The notes below the pieces were generated by a model, which saw only the letters and a list, made by a program, of their open reading frames with translations, was not told the DNA's origin and did not search any database. Position numbers and translations under genes: made by a program. From Glycomyces sp. NRRL B-16210 (GTDB lineage Bacteria; Actinomycetota; Actinomycetes; Mycobacteriales; Micromonosporaceae), in the NCBI RefSeq assembly GCF_000719515.1, contig NZ_JOGR01000010.1:248001-312000 (forward strand): 64,000 bases of DNA, given 5' to 3'. This document shows positions 24,030-31,629 of the stretch, piece after piece. The first letter of the stretch is position 1. The number at the start of each line of letters is the position of its first letter.

Positions 24030-26342
24030 TCACCGCTCTTCGACGGCGACCCGGGTCGTCAAGGCGCGGGTCCCCGGCTCGAACACCCGGGTGCCGGTGA
24101 CCTCGACCGCCAGCGCGGCGACCGTGTCGGCCGCGGAGCGGGCCAGGCGGAATTCGAGGGCGCCGGCCTCCACCGTCCACTGGCCGTCGAGGCCGATGAG
24201 GGCGGCCAGGTCGACCGGGACCGAGAAGCGGACCCTGCGGGCCTCGCCGGGGGCGAGCGGGAGCCGGGCGAAGCCGACGAGGCGCTGCACCGGGCGGACG
24301 GTGGAGGCGACCGGGTCGTGGAGGTAGAGCTGCACGACCTCGGTGCCCTCGCGTTCGCCGGTGTTGCGCACGCTGACGGCGACCTCGACCGCGCCTTCCG
24401 GGCCGACCTCGGGGCCCGAGACCAGTTCGGGTTCCTCCCAGGCGAACTCGGTGTAGGTCAGGCCGTGCCCGAAGGCGTAGAGGGCGGTCGGGTCGACCGA
24501 GGACACCTCGGAGCGGCGGGCGAGCTGCGGGCCGAGGTAGGTCGCGGGCGGGGAGTCGCGGCGGGCCGGGACGCCCAGGGGCAGGCGGCCCTCGGGGGCG
24601 GCCGCTCCGGTGAGGATCGCGCTGATCGCGGCGGCGCCCTCTTCGCCTGGCAGGAAGGCCTGCACGACGGCCGCGGCCCGCTCGGGCGCGGTGCCGAGGG
24701 CGTACGGGCGCCCCGAGATGACGACCACGACGGTGGGCGTGCCGGTGTCGAGCACCGCTTCGAGCAGCTCGTTCTGGCGTCCGGGCAGGGCGTGGTCGGA
24801 GGCGTCGCAGCCTTCGCCGGAGCTGCCGCGGCCGAACAGGCTCGAGCGGTCGCCGACGGCGACGATCGCGAGGTCGGATCCTGCGGCGGCTGATGCGGCG
24901 GCGGCGATCTCGGCGTCGGTCGCGTCGCCGACCCAGCCTCCGGCGACGTGCTCGACGGCGGCGTCGGGCAGGTCGGCGGCGAGCCGGTCGGCGAGGCTCT
25001 CGACCGGGGTGCCCGTGTCGACCACCGGGTAGGGCTCGCCGCTGCCGGCCTCGTACGGGAAGTGGTGGTTGGGGAAGGAGTAGCAGCCGAGCATCGCGGC
25101 GGGGTCGGCGGCGACCGGTCCGAGGACGGCGACGCGGCCGGGGGCGGGGGCCAGCGGCAGGGTGCCGTCGTTGGCGAGCAGCACGATCGACTTGCGGGCG
25201 ACCTCGGCGGCGAGCGCGCGGGCTTCGGGCGGGTCGAGGTCCACCGAGGCGGGGGGCTCGGGGAGTTCGTCGAGCAGGCCGAGCTCGATCTTCTGGGTCA
25301 GGACGCGCTCGACGGCGCGGTCGAGGGTCTTCTCCTCGACGGCCCCGGCGGCCACGGCGGCGCGGAGCGGTTCGCCGAAGCAGTCCGAGCCGGGCAGCTC
25401 GACGTCGACGCCCGCGTTGAGGGCGAGACCGGCGGCGGAGGAGCGGTCGGCTGCGATGCCGTGGAGGGAGTTGAGGAAGTTGACGCCGAAGTAGTCGGCC
25501 ACGACGGTGCCCTCGAAGTCCCACTCCTCGCGGAGGATGCCGGTGATGAGGCGCGCGTTGGCGTGGGAGGGCACGCCGTCGTTGGCGGCGTAGGAGGGCA
25601 TGACGGAGCGGGCGCGCCCGAGGCGCACGGCCATCTCGAAGGGGGTCAGGTAGGTCTCGGCGAACTGCCTGGTGCCCAGGTAGACCGGGCCGAAGTTGCG
25701 GGCCGCGTGGGAGGCGGAGTAGCCCGCGAAGTGCTTGAGGGTCGCGATCAGCCCGGTCTCCTGGAGGCCCTCGACGTAGGCGGTGCCGAGCACGCCGGTG
25801 AGGTAGGGGTCCTCGCCGATGGTCTCCTCGGTCCGGCCCCAGCGGGAGTCGACGACGACGTCGAGGACGGGCGCGAGTCCTTGGTGGATGCCGACCGAGC
25901 GCATGGTCGTGCCGATCTGGCGGGCGACGGCGTGCACGAGGTCGGGGTCGAAGGTGGCGCCCCAGGCGAGGGCGGTCGGGAACATGGTGGCGCCGTAGGC
26001 CATGAAGCCGGCGAGGCATTCCTCGTGGGCGAGGGCGGCGATGCCGAAGCGGCTGTTCGAGCGGATGCGCCGCTGCTGCGCCGCGAGCCTGGCGGCCCCT
26101 TCGGCGGGGTCGACGCGGGCCGAGCCGAAGGGGCGGGTCAACTGGCCGAGCCCGTGGGCGGTCGGGTCCTCGGGGGCAGCGCTCCCGCCGGTCTGCTCGC
26201 TCTGGTGAGGGGCCATGTCTCCGGCGTCGGCGTCCACCCCGAGCCACAGACTCGTCAATTGGGCGCACTTCTCTTCGAGGGTCATCCGCTTGACCAGACC
26301 GGCGGCCCGTTCGGCCGCCTCCGCGGGGGTGTCGGTGTCCAT
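24030..26342 (-). CDS. Glycoside hydrolase family 3 (beta-glucosidase/beta-xylosidase type)
   Basis: A 770-residue GH3 enzyme without a signal peptide, probably cytoplasmic. The N-terminal TIM barrel contains RFGIAALAHEECLAGFM (about 100) and TLKHFAGYSASHAARNFG (KH motif, about 205). The likely nucleophile Asp is in GTVVADYFGVNFL (about 285). The C-terminal alpha/beta sandwich has VAVLGPVAAD and VVISGRPYALG, and a fibronectin-III-like domain ends the protein (VSVRNTGEREGTEVVQLYL). The start is ATG 26,340-26,342 after GGAG. Exact glycosidic substrate is not readable. It is divergently paired with a LacI regulator, which likely controls it. Confidence 0.92.
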   Translation of the reverse strand: MDTDTPAEAAERAAGLVKRMTLEEKCAQLTSLWLGVDADAGDMAPHQSEQTGGSAAPEDPTAHGLGQLTRPFGSARVDPAEGAARLAAQQRRIRSNSRFGIAALAHEECLAGFMAYGATMFPTALAWGATFDPDLVHAVARQIGTTMRSVGIHQGLAPVLDVVVDSRWGRTEETIGEDPYLTGVLGTAYVEGLQETGLIATLKHFAGYSASHAARNFGPVYLGTRQFAETYLTPFEMAVRLGRARSVMPSYAANDGVPSHANARLITGILREEWDFEGTVVADYFGVNFLNSLHGIAADRSSAAGLALNAGVDVELPGSDCFGEPLRAAVAAGAVEEKTLDRAVERVLTQKIELGLLDELPEPPASVDLDPPEARALAAEVARKSIVLLANDGTLPLAPAPGRVAVLGPVAADPAAMLGCYSFPNHHFPYEAGSGEPYPVVDTGTPVESLADRLAADLPDAAVEHVAGGWVGDATDAEIAAAASAAAGSDLAIVAVGDRSSLFGRGSSGEGCDASDHALPGRQNELLEAVLDTGTPTVVVVISGRPYALGTAPERAAAVVQAFLPGEEGAAAISAILTGAAAPEGRLPLGVPARRDSPPATYLGPQLARRSEVSSVDPTALYAFGHGLTYTEFAWEEPELVSGPEVGPEGAVEVAVSVRNTGEREGTEVVQLYLHDPVASTVRPVQRLVGFARLPLAPGEARRVRFSVPVDLAALIGLDGQWTVEAGALEFRLARSAADTVAALAVEVTGTRVFEPGTRALTTRVAVEER

Positions 26343-26402
26343 GCTGCTCCACTCAAGCGGCCCGCGACACGCCACTGGCGGCTTTAACGGGGCCGATAGT
26401 TT

Positions 26403-26412
26403 CCGAAAATTT
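26403..26412. promoter_or_regulatory. Candidate LacI operator before the GH3 gene
   Basis: CCGAAAATTT, 61 bases upstream of the GH3 start, matches CCGAAAGTTT (read on the minus strand at 26,529-26,538) at nine of ten positions. The two copies lie in the same divergent intergenic region, one near each gene. Confidence 0.5.
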
Positions 26413-26526
26413 ACTGATCGCTTTCGATACGGGTTTGCACACCATAACATTGATGACGGCCTACTTCTAGCGTCAATCGGATCGTGGGATGCGCTTGCCC
26501 CAGGCGCTGAAACGTCTCATTCCTTC

Positions 26527-26538
26527 GAAACTTTCGGA
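26527..26538. promoter_or_regulatory. Candidate LacI operator before the lacI-type gene
   Basis: CGAAACTTTCG at 26,527-26,537 is a perfect 11-base odd palindrome. About 30 bases on is a possible -10 element (TATAGG, 26,567-26,572), and the regulator starts at 26,649, so autoregulation is likely. The remaining bases of the 306-base intergenic region (26,343-26,648) show no gene. Confidence 0.55.
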
Positions 26539-26648
26539 CGGAATCCGGGAGCCCGGGACGACCCTTATAGGATGTCGGCATTACCGTTGGGTGTACATCA
26601 CCCGCGGAATCGCTCGCGGAGTGGTGAACTGGAGCATCGGGAGGACCC

Positions 26649-27671
26649 TTGAGCGAAGCCGAACACGGGCGCATCACGATCCGCGCCATCGCCGACGAGG
26701 CGGGCGTCAGCGTGCCCACGGTCTCGCGCGTCATCAACGGCCGCTCAGACGTCGCCCCCGATACCCGCAAGCGCGTCGAGGAGCTGCTCAACGAGCGCGG
26801 CTACCAGCGGCGGCGCTCGACGCGGGTCCCGAGCCGCGCGCGGCTGGTGGACCTGGTGTTCAACGAGCTCGACAGCCCGTGGGCGGTGGAGATCATCCGC
26901 GGCGTCGAGGACGCGGCCCACGCGGCCGGGGTGGGAACGGTCGTCTCGGCCGTGCACCGCCGCCGCGCCTCCACCGAGCAGTGGCTGGACAATCTGCGCA
27001 CCAGGGCCTCCGACGGGGTGATCCTGGTGATCTCGCAACTGGCCTCGCCGATCCTGGAGCAGCTGCGCCACCTCGGGGTCCCAATGGTCGTGCTCGACCC
27101 CTCGGGCGGGCCCACCATGGACGCCCCGGCGATCGGCGCGACCAACTGGGCCGGCGGCCTGGCCGCGACCGAGCACCTCATCTCACTGGGCCACCGCAAG
27201 ATCGGCTTCATCCACGGGCCGAAGCAGGTCCTGTGCTCGCGGGCGCGCTTCGACGGCTACCGGGCCGCGCTGGAGGCCGCCGACATCGAGTTCGACACCT
27301 CCCTGGTCTACGACGGCGACTTCTACCACCAGTCCGGCTTCGACGCGGCGGTCGCCCTGATGCGCCGCGAGGAGCCGCCGACGGCGATCTTCGCCTCCTC
27401 CGACCAGATGGCCTTCGGCGCCTACGAGGCGATCCGCCAGGCCGGGCTGCGCATCCCCGAGCACGTGAGCGTGGTCGGCTTCGACGACCTCCCCGAGTCG
27501 CGGTGGACCTCCCCGCCGCTGACGACGGTGCGCCAGCCGCTCGCCGAGATGGGCGCCCTCGCCGCGCGCACGGTCCTGGAGATGGCCGCGGGCAACGACA
27601 TCGACTCCCCGCGGCTCGAACTCGCCACCGAACTGGTGGTGCGCGAGTCGACCGCGCGATACACGGGCTGA
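26649..27671 (+). CDS. LacI-family transcriptional regulator
   Basis: A 340-residue repressor. The helix-turn-helix is TIRAIADEAGVSVPTVSRVINGR (about residues 10-32) followed by the hinge helix region DTRKRVEELLNERGY. The sugar-binding domain has the family ends LGHRKIGFIHGP, PTAIFASSDQMAFGAYEAI and VVGFDDLPESRWTSPPLTTV. The start is TTG eight bases after GGGAGG. It is divergent from the GH3 gene and probably senses the sugar released by it; targets likely include both candidate operators in the shared intergenic region, and possibly the one at 23,938. Confidence 0.93.
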   Translation: MSEAEHGRITIRAIADEAGVSVPTVSRVINGRSDVAPDTRKRVEELLNERGYQRRRSTRVPSRARLVDLVFNELDSPWAVEIIRGVEDAAHAAGVGTVVSAVHRRRASTEQWLDNLRTRASDGVILVISQLASPILEQLRHLGVPMVVLDPSGGPTMDAPAIGATNWAGGLAATEHLISLGHRKIGFIHGPKQVLCSRARFDGYRAALEAADIEFDTSLVYDGDFYHQSGFDAAVALMRREEPPTAIFASSDQMAFGAYEAIRQAGLRIPEHVSVVGFDDLPESRWTSPPLTTVRQPLAEMGALAARTVLEMAAGNDIDSPRLELATELVVRESTARYTG

Positions 27672-27676
27672 ACCGC

Positions 27677-27694
27677 CGGCCGCTTCGGCGGCCG
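27677..27694. terminator. UUCG-loop hairpin terminator
   Basis: A seven-base GC stem (27,677-27,683 with 27,688-27,694) closed by a TTCG tetraloop lies between the convergent LacI-type gene and bioB. Confidence 0.75.
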
Positions 27695-27735
27695 ACCGGT
27701 CCACAGGCGCCGCAGACCGTCCCGGTCGGCGGCGC

Positions 27736-28803
27736 TCAGGCGTTCGGGGCCACTTCGGTGCCCGCGCCGCGGCGGCGGACCTTCACGGCCTCGCGGACGG
27801 CCTCAGTGGCCGCCTCCAGCCCGAGCGGGACGAGCCCGGCGTCGGCGATGAGCGCGAGGTCGTCCTTGGCGGCCTGGCCCTCGCTGGTGAGGTAGTCGCC
27901 GAGGAAGATCGAGTTGCAGACCTGGAGGGCCAGGGACTGCATCTGCCGCACGTGGACCTCGCGGCCCGCGGCGAGGCGCACCTCGGCGGACGGGTTCGCC
28001 AGGCGCACCATCGCGAGGATGCGCAGGCACCGGCGCGGGTCGAGCTCCCACGTCGCCTCCAGCGGCGTGCCGTCGAAGGGCAGCAGGAAGTTCACCGGGA
28101 TCGAGTCCACCTGCAACTCGCGCAGACCCAGCGCCACCGACACCAGGTCGGCGTCGGACTCCCCCATGCCGGCGATGAGTCCCGAGCACGGCGACAGGCC
28201 CGCGCCGTGCGCGGCGTTCACCGTGTCCACCCGGTCGGCGAAGGTGTGGGTCGAGCAGATCTCGGCGTAGGTGTCCTCCGAGGTGTTCAGGTTGTGGTTG
28301 TAGGCGTCCGCCCCGAGTTCGGCGAGCCGGCCGGCCTGGCCGTCCTTGAGCAGCCCGAGGCAGGCGCACACCTCGACGCCGGGGGCGGCGTTCTTGACCG
28401 CGGCGATGGTCTTCCCGACCCGCTCGACGTCCATATCGGTCGGTCCGCGTCCACTCGCGACCAGGCACACCCGCGAGGCACCGCCGGCGACCCCGGCGGC
28501 GGCCTGCTCGGCGGCCTGCTCGGGGCTGAGCCAGGTGTACTTGAGGACGTCGGCCTTCGAGCCCAGGCGCTGCGAGCAGTAGTTGCAGTCCTCGGGGCAC
28601 AGGCCGCTCTTGAGGTTCACGAGGTAGTTCAGCTTGACGGTGTTCCCGAAGTGGCGGAAGCGAAGTCGCGCGGCCGCGGCCACCACGTCCATGAGCTCGG
28701 CGTCGGCGCTCGCCAGGACGGCTTCGAGGTCGGCGGCCGCCGGGACCGCCCCCGAGTCGGCGGCGGCGGTCAGTCGGCTGAGGGCGTCCATCAGTGCTGG
28801 CAT
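27736..28803 (-). CDS. bioB: Biotin synthase
   Basis: A 355-residue radical-SAM enzyme inserting sulfur into dethiobiotin. The SAM-cluster motif is CPEDCNYCSQ (CxxxCxxC, about residues 70-78), followed by VCLVASGRGPTD and the second-cluster cysteine regions CACLGLLK and LSPCSGLIAGMGE. NHNLNTSED and NFLLPFDGTPL are further family blocks. The start is ATG 28,801-28,803; a longer open frame upstream lacks homology. No other bio gene is adjacent. Confidence 0.95.
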   Translation of the reverse strand: MPALMDALSRLTAAADSGAVPAAADLEAVLASADAELMDVVAAAARLRFRHFGNTVKLNYLVNLKSGLCPEDCNYCSQRLGSKADVLKYTWLSPEQAAEQAAAGVAGGASRVCLVASGRGPTDMDVERVGKTIAAVKNAAPGVEVCACLGLLKDGQAGRLAELGADAYNHNLNTSEDTYAEICSTHTFADRVDTVNAAHGAGLSPCSGLIAGMGESDADLVSVALGLRELQVDSIPVNFLLPFDGTPLEATWELDPRRCLRILAMVRLANPSAEVRLAAGREVHVRQMQSLALQVCNSIFLGDYLTSEGQAAKDDLALIADAGLVPLGLEAATEAVREAVKVRRRGAGTEVAPNA

Positions 28804-29029
28804 GGAAAAAATCTTGCCACAGCGCAGGGCCGGACCGCTTTTCGGATGGTTCGCGGCCCCATGGGCGAAAAGGCCTCGCGACATCACGCTCGGGCCGCAG
28901 CGTCGCGATCCGCCTACACTTGCTACAGTGGGTGGTCGGTGCTGCGAAGAACGCGGTGGGCTGGTGGAGATCCCCCCTGCACGCGTCACGATTCACGAAC
29001 CGCCCGAAACCACCCGGAGAGAACCAAAC

Positions 29030-29965
29030 GTGCCGATCGCACCTGGACAACCGGCGTTGATCGCCGTGGCCGTCGCGACCCTCTGGTCCCAGCCCTCGGC
29101 CCCCCGACCGGAGGACCGACTCGCGCTGGGCGCCCCGTCCGCCATCCGCGAATGGGTCGCCCGGCTCACCAACGACATACGCGCCAACGGCCTCAAGGGA
29201 CGGGTGCGCACGCAGTGCCTCCTGGGGACCCGGGTCGAGGTCGAGCGGATCGCCGACGGCTGGGCCGAGGTCTCCTGCCCGTCGCAGTCCGCCGCCGGCT
29301 GGGTCCCGCTCGACCAGCTCGCGATCCTCACCGAAGCCGACGCCGAGGGCGTGGAGTACCTCGTGAGCGCCACGGCGACCGCCGTGCGCGACGAACCCGG
29401 CGGCGACGTCGCCATCCCGGGGGTGACGTTCGGAACACGCCTGCGGGTGGTCGGCAAGGGCTACCGCGGCTGGGTGCCCGTGGCCCTGCCGGGGCCCCGG
29501 CAGCCCGGATGGGTGCCCCAGCGCGACCTCGCGCCCGAGCCCGCCGCCGACTCCGGCAAGCCCTCCACGGGCATGATCGCCGCCGGACTCGACGCGGTCA
29601 AGCTCGCCCAGCAGCTCCTGGAGATCCCCTACCTGCACGGCGGCGTCAGCGCCTACGGCATCGACGCCGCGGGCCTGGTGTGGATCGTCTACCGCCAGTT
29701 GGGGATCGACGTGCCGCGCTTCGGCGAGGACCTCATGGAGGCCGGCGACTCGGTCGAGTTCGAGGACCTGCACCCGGGCGACCTGGTGTTCCTGGAGCAC
29801 GGCGGCGACCCGAGGACCCCGGCGATCATGGCCGAGCGGAGCCAGACGGACCTGCCCGAGATCATCTTCTCCTCCCCCGTCTACGGGAAGGTCGTGGTCG
29901 AGTCGCTCAAGGACGCCGCGCTGGCGCAGGTCACCGCCTGCCGCCGCCTGCCCTTCCCGGCCTGA
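29030..29965 (+). CDS. SH3-domain/NlpC-P60-like protein lacking the catalytic cysteine
   Basis: A 311-residue protein beginning with GTG after GGAGAGAACC. Two SH3b-like segments occupy about residues 50-100 and 108-165. The C-terminal part aligns with NlpC/P60 peptidoglycan hydrolases (IPYLHGGVSAYGIDAAGLVW, about 200-220), but where the family has GxDCSGLV this protein has GIDAAGLV, so the nucleophile Cys is Ala. The expected His strand after PGDLVFL is also unlike the family. No clear signal peptide is present. It is probably not a hydrolase and may bind cell-wall peptides instead. Confidence 0.82.
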   Translation: MPIAPGQPALIAVAVATLWSQPSAPRPEDRLALGAPSAIREWVARLTNDIRANGLKGRVRTQCLLGTRVEVERIADGWAEVSCPSQSAAGWVPLDQLAILTEADAEGVEYLVSATATAVRDEPGGDVAIPGVTFGTRLRVVGKGYRGWVPVALPGPRQPGWVPQRDLAPEPAADSGKPSTGMIAAGLDAVKLAQQLLEIPYLHGGVSAYGIDAAGLVWIVYRQLGIDVPRFGEDLMEAGDSVEFEDLHPGDLVFLEHGGDPRTPAIMAERSQTDLPEIIFSSPVYGKVVVESLKDAALAQVTACRRLPFPA

Positions 29966-29979
29966 CGAATCGAGGCGGG

Positions 29980-30013
29980 CGGCCCGCCGGCCCTTTCCGG
30001 GGTCGGCGGGCCG
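29980..30013. terminator. Bidirectional hairpin terminator
   Basis: A ten-base stem (29,980-29,989 with 30,004-30,013), extendable toward the loop, lies between the convergent NlpC-like gene and the TerC-family gene. Confidence 0.75.
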
Positions 30014-30025
30014 CTCGCTTCGCGC

Positions 30026-31069
30026 CTACTGCTGCTGCTCGGTCGTCTCGATCTCCGGGAGGACCGGCTCGGCCGAGGCCTCGTGGAACAGGTCCCTCCA
30101 GGTCTTGCGCGCGCGGCGCAGCAGGACCCAGTTGGCCAGCACGACCAGGGCGAGCACGCCGGCGATGAAGCCCAGCGAGAGCGGGGTCGGGATGTGCGGC
30201 AGCCACTCGATGGGCTCGCCGTCGTTGAGGAACGGCAGCTGGTTCTCGGTCAGGCCGTTGAGCACCAGCTTGACGCCGATCCAGCCGAGGATCGCCGCCA
30301 GGCCCAGCGAGAGGAACTTCAGCGACTTGAGCAGCGCGGCCAGCAGGAAGTACAGCTGGCGCAGGCCCATGAGCGCGAAGATCGTCGCCGTGAAGATCAG
30401 GTAGGGCTCCTGGGTCAGGCCGAAGATCGCCGGGATCGAGTCGAGCGCGAACAGGATGTCGGTCGAGCCGATCGCGAGCATCGCCAGCAGCAGCGGGGTG
30501 ACGAACCGGGCGCCGTCGATGCGGGTGAGGAGCTTGCCGCCGTGGTAGTCGGGCGCGACCCGCAGCTTCGACTCGGCGAAGGTCATGAAGCGGTTCTTCG
30601 GGTACTCCTCCTCGCCGCTCTCGCGCAGTTGGCTCCACGCCGTCCAGATGAGGATCGCGCCGAAGATGAGGAAGATCCAGCTGAAGCGCTGGATGAGGAC
30701 CGCCCCGACCGCGATGAACGCGCCGCGCAGGAAGATCGACAGGATGATGCCTACCAGGAGCACGCGCGACTGGAGCACGTCCGGGACCCGGAAGCCCTGG
30801 ATGATGAGCAGGAACACGAAGAGGTTGTCGACCGAGAGCGCCAGCTCGGTCAGGTAGCCGGCGTAGAACTGCCCGCTGTAGGACGCGCCGTGCGTGGTGA
30901 AGATGACGACGCCGAACACGAGTGCGGCGCTGATGTAAATGCCGGCCCAAGTGGCCGATTCCCTCGTGGAGAGTTTATGCGGATTGCGGACCGCCAATGC
31001 GAGGTCGAAGACGACCACCGAGGCGAGCACGCCCATGGTCAGCACCCAAGCCCAGGCCGGGAGTTCCAA
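30026..31069 (-). CDS. TerC/Alx-family integral membrane protein
   Basis: A 347-residue membrane protein with about nine helices. Family acidic membrane motifs are FYAGYLTELALSVDNLFVFLLI (about residues 68-89) and STDILFALDSIPAIFGLTQEPYLIF (about 203-227), each with the conserved Asp thought to bind metal. TerC-family members export Mn2+ or support metal homeostasis. The start is TTG after AAGGAAGG. I looked in the 269 bases upstream for a yybP-ykoY manganese riboswitch and did not recognise one. Not part of a ter gene cluster. Confidence 0.9.
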   Translation of the reverse strand: MELPAWAWVLTMGVLASVVVFDLALAVRNPHKLSTRESATWAGIYISAALVFGVVIFTTHGASYSGQFYAGYLTELALSVDNLFVFLLIIQGFRVPDVLQSRVLLVGIILSIFLRGAFIAVGAVLIQRFSWIFLIFGAILIWTAWSQLRESGEEEYPKNRFMTFAESKLRVAPDYHGGKLLTRIDGARFVTPLLLAMLAIGSTDILFALDSIPAIFGLTQEPYLIFTATIFALMGLRQLYFLLAALLKSLKFLSLGLAAILGWIGVKLVLNGLTENQLPFLNDGEPIEWLPHIPTPLSLGFIAGVLALVVLANWVLLRRARKTWRDLFHEASAEPVLPEIETTEQQQ

Positions 31070-31338
31070 TGTGTTGCCTTCCTTGTCCTTGGAGGGTCAC
31101 ATGGTCTCTCCCGATCCTCGCGGACCAGCGCCACCGAGGACCGACCGCGGTCCCGTGCATTGACGACGACGCTAACAGCGGCATGCGCTGCGGGATACTC
31201 CCCATATACCTGATTGTGAACAGACGGGACCATTCTGCCCGCCCGAACCGGACTTGTCATCGGTCGGATATGTGACTTCACTCTCGACGGAACTCGGGGG
31301 TGGCGCCGGTGTGACGCCCGCTGTGGGAGGCTCCGCGA

Positions 31339-31629
31339 ATGGTTCTGGAAGTCGCTGAAATCAAGATTACCCCCGGTCGAGAAGACGCTTTCAAAGAGGC
31401 GTACCGCGCCGCCCGGGAGCTCGTAAAGGTCTCCCCCGGCCTGCGGTCGATCCGCATGACCCAGGGGGTCGAGTCCCCCGACCGCTTCGTGCTCCTCATC
31501 GAATGGGACTCCGTCGAGGCCCACGAGCAGGGCTTCCGCGAGACCGACCGGTTCCCGAAGTGGCGCGAGGCGATCGGCCCGTACTTCGCGAAGCCCCCGC
31601 ACGTCGAACACTTCGAAGACGTGGACTAA
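31339..31629 (+). CDS. Antibiotic biosynthesis monooxygenase (ABM) domain protein
   Basis: A 96-residue ABM-fold ferredoxin-like protein: VLEVAEIKITPGREDAFKEA, SPGLRSIRMTQGVESPDRFVL and WDSVEAHEQGFRET are the usual strands and helices. Family members are small cofactor-free monooxygenases or haem-associated proteins; no substrate is implied here. Its TAA overlaps the uvrB stop on the other strand by two to three bases, so the two genes are tail-to-tail with no room for a terminator. Confidence 0.9.
   Translation: MVLEVAEIKITPGREDAFKEAYRAARELVKVSPGLRSIRMTQGVESPDRFVLLIEWDSVEAHEQGFRETDRFPKWREAIGPYFAKPPHVEHFEDVD

Noticed and set aside
28804..28989. N-terminal extension of bioB
   Set aside because: The open frame continues upstream but has no biotin synthase homology; the ATG at 28,803 fits the family.
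31070..31338. yybP-ykoY manganese riboswitch before the TerC-family gene
   Set aside because: Expected for some TerC-family genes, but I could not recognise the conserved loops.
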